From the IMG/VR virus record IMGVR_UViG_3300042881_004109, positions 1 through 41,080 of that record: DNA of 41,080 nucleotides; one strand, 5' to 3'. This DNA comes from a virus. Below the pieces are notes generated by a model. That model was not told the origin of the DNA. It searched no databases and was given only the letters and a program-made list of their open reading frames with translations. Position 1 is the stretch's first letter, and every line of letters starts with the position of its first letter. Shown here piece after piece: positions 37,313 through 41,080 of this stretch. A program made the translations under genes and the position numbers.

Positions 37313-39138
37313 ACCGCATCACGCTGTCCACCGACCTGCGGATCGAGGCGGCCGAGGGCCGTGCCCCGACGTTCGAGCTCGTGGCCTACACCGGGGCCGC
37401 CATCCGGCAGACCTGGAGCCGGTCGCCGCTGGTCGTGGACCTGGCCGGCATGGACACCGCCAAGGCGTCGATCCCGATCCTGTGGTCGCACGAGCGGACG
37501 CTGGACGCCGTGATCGGCAGGAGCACCGAGATCGTCAACGACGGCCAGCAGCTCATCATCCGCGGCGAGCTGCTCACGCAGGGCGAAGTGCCCGAGAAGA
37601 TCGCCCAGCTGGCCCGGGCCGGCATCCCGCTGCAGGCGTCGATCGGTGCCGACGCCGCGAACATCGAAAACGTCAACGCCGGTGGGGCCGTGACCGTGAA
37701 CGGTCGCGACTTCACCGGCCCCGTGTCTGTCGTTCGTGCTTCCGATCTCCGGGAGACGAGCGTGGTTCTGTTTGGTGCGGACGCCAGAACGTCCGCGGCG
37801 ATCGCCGCCGAGGCGAATGAGGTGCTGACCATGAGCGACCAGCTCAACGAGAAGCCCGTCGAGGCCGCCGTGCCGCAGACGGAAGCCCCGGCGATCGTCG
37901 CCGCGGACCCGAAGCCGATCGTCGAGGCCAAGGGTGGCGACGGCGCGAGCCTGGTGACGGCCGAGTCGGTCGCGAACCTCGTCCTGGAGAAGCTCCGGGC
38001 CGAGCGGCTCGCGGACGTTCGGGCCTCGCGCCCGGCCGCCCCGGCGGTCCACGTCCAGGCCGAGCGGGCCGACAGCCCGCAGGTGATCGAGGCTTCTCTG
38101 TGCCTCGCCGGCGGTCTCGCCAACCCCGAGAAGGTCTTCGATCAGAAGACGCTCGAACTGGCGGACAAGCGGCGGAACCAGTCGAGTCTCGGGGAGGTGC
38201 TGATCGAAGCGGCTCGGGCCAACGGGTACACGGGTGGCAGCCGGATCAACGCCGGCAACCTCCGTGAGATCCTCGCGGCCGGGTTCGCCACGCACAGCAT
38301 CGCGAACGTGCTCGCGGCCACGTACGGCAAGTTTCTGCTCCAGGGCTACAACGCCGTCGAATCGACGTGGGACATGATCGCTTCGATCCGGTCGGTCTCC
38401 GACTACAAGGCGGTCACCGGCGTGCGGCTCAACGGCGGGTTCGACTTCGAGGACGTCGGTGCGACCGGCGAGCTCAAGAGTGCGGACGCCAGCGACGAGA
38501 CCCGGACGATCCGGGCGAAGCTGACCGGCCGGATGTCGTCGATCTCGATGGTGGACATCGTGAACGATGATCTCGGGGCTCTCACCCAGGTTCCCGCTCG
38601 GCTCGGTCGCGGTGCCGCGATCAAGCTCAACCGGGACTTCTGGACGGAGTTCCAGTCGAGCAACGCGTCGTTCTACCGTGCGGAGACGGCTGCCGCCGGC
38701 AACGCCCTCTCGATCTCCAGCCTGCGGACGGCCACGGCGTCGTACCGCAAGCTCACGGATCCGGACGGCAACCCGCTGGGCATCACTCCGGCGATGCTGC
38801 TCGTGCCGCCGGAGCTGGAGATCACCGCGGCCGAGCTGATGGGCGGCTCGCTGCTCATCACCGGCGAGTCCACGACCCGCACGAACGTCAACGTGCTGGC
38901 GGGTCGCTACCAGGTGGTCCCGTCGTCGTACCTGACGACCGGCACGACGTGGTGGCTGGTGGCCAACCCGGCCGAGCTGCCCTGCATGGAGGTCGCGTTC
39001 CTCAACGGCAACCGTCTCCCGACGGTGCAGCAGGCCGACGCGGACTTCAACCAGCTCGGCATCCAGGTCCGCGGCCACTTCTCCTACGGCGTGGCCAAGG
39101 CCGAAGCCCGCGGTGCCTACCGGATGGCCACGGCCTGA
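37309..39138 (+). CDS. Prohead protease-major capsid protein fusion
   Basis: 609 aa. The first about 160 residues carry an S78-type protease: SIPILWSHERTLDAVIG (H61) and GIPLQASIGA (S111). A Glu/Ala/Pro linker (about 180-250) follows, and from about 255 a HK97-fold capsid: AGFATHSIANVLAATYGKFL, GFDFEDVGATGELKSADASD, LLVPPELEITAAELMGGSLL. A single chain makes protease, scaffold-like linker and shell. Such fusions are known in some phages; the protease should cut itself away during maturation. Confidence 0.85.
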   Translation: MNRITLSTDLRIEAAEGRAPTFELVAYTGAAIRQTWSRSPLVVDLAGMDTAKASIPILWSHERTLDAVIGRSTEIVNDGQQLIIRGELLTQGEVPEKIAQLARAGIPLQASIGADAANIENVNAGGAVTVNGRDFTGPVSVVRASDLRETSVVLFGADARTSAAIAAEANEVLTMSDQLNEKPVEAAVPQTEAPAIVAADPKPIVEAKGGDGASLVTAESVANLVLEKLRAERLADVRASRPAAPAVHVQAERADSPQVIEASLCLAGGLANPEKVFDQKTLELADKRRNQSSLGEVLIEAARANGYTGGSRINAGNLREILAAGFATHSIANVLAATYGKFLLQGYNAVESTWDMIASIRSVSDYKAVTGVRLNGGFDFEDVGATGELKSADASDETRTIRAKLTGRMSSISMVDIVNDDLGALTQVPARLGRGAAIKLNRDFWTEFQSSNASFYRAETAAAGNALSISSLRTATASYRKLTDPDGNPLGITPAMLLVPPELEITAAELMGGSLLITGESTTRTNVNVLAGRYQVVPSSYLTTGTTWWLVANPAELPCMEVAFLNGNRLPTVQQADADFNQLGIQVRGHFSYGVAKAEARGAYRMATA

Positions 39139-39155
39139 CCAGTGACGTAATCGTT

Positions 39156-39190
39156 CCCGGCGGGCAGGAGCCCAAGCCTGCCCGCCGGGG
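39156..39190 (+). terminator. Strong hairpin after capsid gene
   Basis: CCCGGCGGGCAGG (39156-39168) pairs with CCTGCCCGCCGGG (39177-39189) through an AGCCCAAG loop. No T-run, so processing or partial attenuation is possible. It may set the capsid-to-decoration ratio. Confidence 0.5.
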
Positions 39191-39228
39191 TTCCATCCAC
39201 CATCATCAGTTCCGAAAGGGTTTCTCAG

Positions 39229-39555
39229 ATGGCTTCCTTCTACGCCGACGGCAACAAGCTGGACTACACGCCCACCACGGGCGTGGCGGCCGGCGAAATC
39301 GTCGTCCTCGGTTCTCTCGTGACCATGGCCGATCGTCCGATCGTCGCCAACGAGCTCGGTGCGGTTCACACAAACTGCGTCGTCACCGGCCCGGTGTTCG
39401 CCACCGGCGTGACCGGCGCTCAGGGGTCGGCGATCAAGTGGTACGCCACCAGTGGCGTGTTCGACGCTTCGACCGGCACCAACGCCGGCTACCTGGCCCG
39501 CCCCCGGCTGGCGACCGATCGCCAGGTGGCCGTGCTCCTCTGGCCGGGCTCGTGA
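39229..39555 (+). CDS. Head decoration protein (DUF2190-like)
   Basis: 108 aa. DGNKLDYTPTTGVAAGEIVV then LGSLVTMADRPIVANELGAV follows the DUF2190 pattern (DG...DYTP...AGxVVxLG...G). These proteins bind the shell surface to stabilise it. TTCCGAAAGGG upstream gives the ribosome site. It is flanked by strong hairpins on both sides. Confidence 0.75.
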   Translation: MASFYADGNKLDYTPTTGVAAGEIVVLGSLVTMADRPIVANELGAVHTNCVVTGPVFATGVTGAQGSAIKWYATSGVFDASTGTNAGYLARPRLATDRQVAVLLWPGS

Positions 39556-39570
39556 TCGACCCCACGCAAG

Positions 39571-39608
39571 GGGGCGGGTACGGCCACGCTACCGGCCGTG
39601 CCCGCCCC
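39571..39608 (+). terminator. Strong hairpin after decoration gene
   Basis: GGGGCGGGTACGGCC (39571-39585) and GGCCGTGCCCGCCCC (39594-39608), 14 of 15 pairs, with TCTT downstream. Best terminator-like structure in the late region. Confidence 0.55.
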
Positions 39609-39631
39609 TCTTGGCACTCTGCTGGTGACAC

Positions 39632-40327
39632 ATGCAGGACATGATCGCCATCGGCGAGGCGTGGTTCGAGCAGCAACGCCGGCAGCACCTGGCCGTGGAG
39701 GTCGAGTACCGGCCGCTGGCTGGGCTGCCGCGGACTTGCAAGGCCACGGTGGTCACCGGCCGGTGGGAGTCGTTGGACGCGGCCGGCACGGTACTCCGCA
39801 TGGAGACCCGCGACTTCTTCATCCACCGGGATGAGTTGCCGCAGGATCCGAAGAAGGGCGACGTGGTCGCGATCACGGAGTACGACGCCGAGACGACCTA
39901 CGAAGTCATGATCCCGCCCGGTGCCCAGCACCATTGGCGGTGGTCCGACCGCAACCAGGCGATCCGACGGATTCATACGATGGTCAAGCAGGGTGCCGCC
40001 GCCGTGATCGACGAGTCGCTCCTGGTGCGTGCGATCGGCGTGTCCACGGCCGCCGCGATCACCGACGAGCAGATCGCGGCACAGTTGACGCTCGACCTGG
40101 GCACCAACCGCGTGCTCGCGAAGCAGCTCACGCCGGCCGCGGCCTACGTGTACGTCGTGCTGCCGGAGTCGTTCGGCACACCGCTGGTCTCGGTCAACGG
40201 CTTCCGGACGACGGCTCTGGAGCTGACGAGCCGGTCGATCACGTTCTCCGGCCAGTCGTCGCGGCCCTACCGCGTCTACCGCTCGACCTACCCGGTCACC
40301 GGCTCAGTGCTCGTGGAGGTGGCGTGA
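39632..40327 (+). CDS. Neck protein fused to a fibre-type domain
   Basis: 231 aa. The first about 120 residues resemble head-closure proteins: EYRPLAGLPRTCKATVVTGR, ETRDFFIHRDELPQDPKKGD, WRWSDRNQAIRRIHTM, with the WRWSD...RIHT ending typical of such adaptors. From about 130 the sequence resembles a fibre-associated domain: YVYVVLPESFGTPLVSVNGF then RPYRVYRSTYPVTGSVLVEV. The two parts in one chain suggest a neck adaptor that also anchors a fibre. TGATG-coupled to the fibre gene. Confidence 0.65.
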   Translation: MQDMIAIGEAWFEQQRRQHLAVEVEYRPLAGLPRTCKATVVTGRWESLDAAGTVLRMETRDFFIHRDELPQDPKKGDVVAITEYDAETTYEVMIPPGAQHHWRWSDRNQAIRRIHTMVKQGAAAVIDESLLVRAIGVSTAAAITDEQIAAQLTLDLGTNRVLAKQLTPAAAYVYVVLPESFGTPLVSVNGFRTTALELTSRSITFSGQSSRPYRVYRSTYPVTGSVLVEVA

Positions 40328-41080
40328 TGGCCGAGATCAAGGGCACGAACGTCGTGGCCCCGGTGGTGCCGCTGGACACCGCCGACGTGCATCCCACGCA
40401 CGCCGCGGCCTACGGGCTGGGCGGATACCGCACGGTCGCGAGCGACGCCGAGCGCGACGCGATCCCGGCTCCGCGTCGCGAGCAGGGGATGCTGGTGTTC
40501 GTCACCGCGACCGGCAGGACGTGGCGGCTCGGGGCCGATCTCTCCACCTGGACCGAGCAGGTCGCCGGTGCGGGGTCGTGGGATGACATCACGGGCAAGC
40601 CGGCGACGTTCACGCCGTCCGATCACGCCCACGGCAGCATCACGAGCGACGGCCTGATCGGCGGGAACACGGTGTCCGGCTATTTCGTCACAACGTCTGA
40701 CGGTGGGGAGTTGGTTCTGACGGGCGCTTCGACGAGTCGGACTCTGCTCGGCCTCGGAGGCGCGGCGGTGCTGAACGTCGGCACCGCGGCCGGCACGGTG
40801 GCGGCGGGCGACGACGCGCGGCTCTCCGACGCGCGGACGCCGACGGCCCACACCCACACCAACCTCGGCACGGAGGATGCAAAGCAAGACTTCTACATCA
40901 ACCTCGCCAACGGCCTGCCAAACATCGAAAACGGCGTGCCGACTGAGGTAAACCATCGCGCCGTGGCGTGGATTCAGAATAGAAGCCACTTCGGCGCGGG
41001 TCGGTTCAATCATTACGGCGAGTTCCCGGCACACGCCGGGCAATATAGCGCGACTTTCGGATGGGCCTGTCACGTCATCG
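40327..41080 (+). CDS. Tail fibre protein, 5' part (continues at 1-173)
   Basis: 251 complete codons before the edge. MAEIKGTNVVAPVVPLDTAD, then DAERDAIPAPRREQGMLVFV and WDDITGKPATFTPSDHAHG are fibre hallmarks (WDDITGKP...HxHG). TVAAGDDARLSDARTPTAHT is the collagen-like neck of many fibres. Partial Thr/Ala-rich end with ATFGWACHVI. The joined gene would be 308 aa and recognise the host surface. It lies directly before the glycan cassette in the circular order. Confidence 0.85.
   Translation, partial: MAEIKGTNVVAPVVPLDTADVHPTHAAAYGLGGYRTVASDAERDAIPAPRREQGMLVFVTATGRTWRLGADLSTWTEQVAGAGSWDDITGKPATFTPSDHAHGSITSDGLIGGNTVSGYFVTTSDGGELVLTGASTSRTLLGLGGAAVLNVGTAAGTVAAGDDARLSDARTPTAHTHTNLGTEDAKQDFYINLANGLPNIENGVPTEVNHRAVAWIQNRSHFGAGRFNHYGEFPAHAGQYSATFGWACHVI

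Noticed and set aside
37177-39369. 730-aa minus-strand frame opposite the capsid fusion
   Set aside because: Shadow of the protease-capsid gene; no family pattern and no ribosome site.
1-41080. CRISPR array, insertion sequence, tRNA or rRNA gene
   Set aside because: No spaced direct-repeat array, transposase motifs, or full RNA folds were seen.

Overview
The window reads as a complete temperate siphovirus genome, very GC-rich (roughly two thirds G+C by eye), with a lambda-like plan: GpA-type large terminase, lambda-family portal, protease-capsid fusion, DUF2190-type decoration protein, tape measure, tyrosine integrase. The two window ends belong to one gene. Base 41080 plus bases 1-2 form a codon that continues the tail-fibre frame of 40327 into the open frame that stops at 171-173. 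The molecule is therefore probably circular or circularly permuted and was cut arbitrarily. The host is not identifiable with certainty. Shine-Dalgarno sites, sigma70-type promoters and a phage CsrA point to a GC-rich Gram-negative; Planctomycetes is a weak guess.

Layout. 29454-41080 and 3-173 (+): packaging, portal, capsid, decoration protein, neck and fibre, interrupted by an accessory block (31645-34950: secreted and membrane proteins, a tandemly duplicated small-gene module, a C5 DNA methyltransferase). 276-2916 (+): a glycan-type cassette (propeller glycosidase-like protein, methyltransferase, glycosyltransferase) directly after the fibre. 2913-11418 (+): tail completion, two tail-tube candidates, chaperones with a frame switch, tape measure and baseplate/tip proteins. 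11460-13736 (+): metallophosphoesterase and dNMP kinase. 13736-17524 (+): a virion-like protein, then a membrane-rich putative lysis cassette with a papain-fold peptidase. 17462-21480 (-): a leftward cluster of small, mostly unknown genes including a stand-alone Prim-Pol and two HTH proteins, read from three near-identical promoters that carry the same operator in their spacers. 21540-22052: non-coding hub. 22053-23009 (-): integrase; 23010-23252: attP candidate; 23253 (+): xis-like gene. 23786-29476 (+): regulators, CsrA, Sak4-like recombinase, SSB, helicase-loader-like gene with an embedded origin-like repeat, LexA-like wHTH, RuvC-like resolvase.

The strongest unexplained signal is a dispersed 10-mer, GTATTTCGAT: 14 exact copies plus one 9/10 copy on both strands, in different reading frames, with a phased triplet in the non-coding hub. 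By composition about 0.01 copies would be expected. It looks like a genome-wide protein-binding or recognition site (stoperator-like, partition-like or host-type iterated motif). No such system is recognisable from the genes alone.
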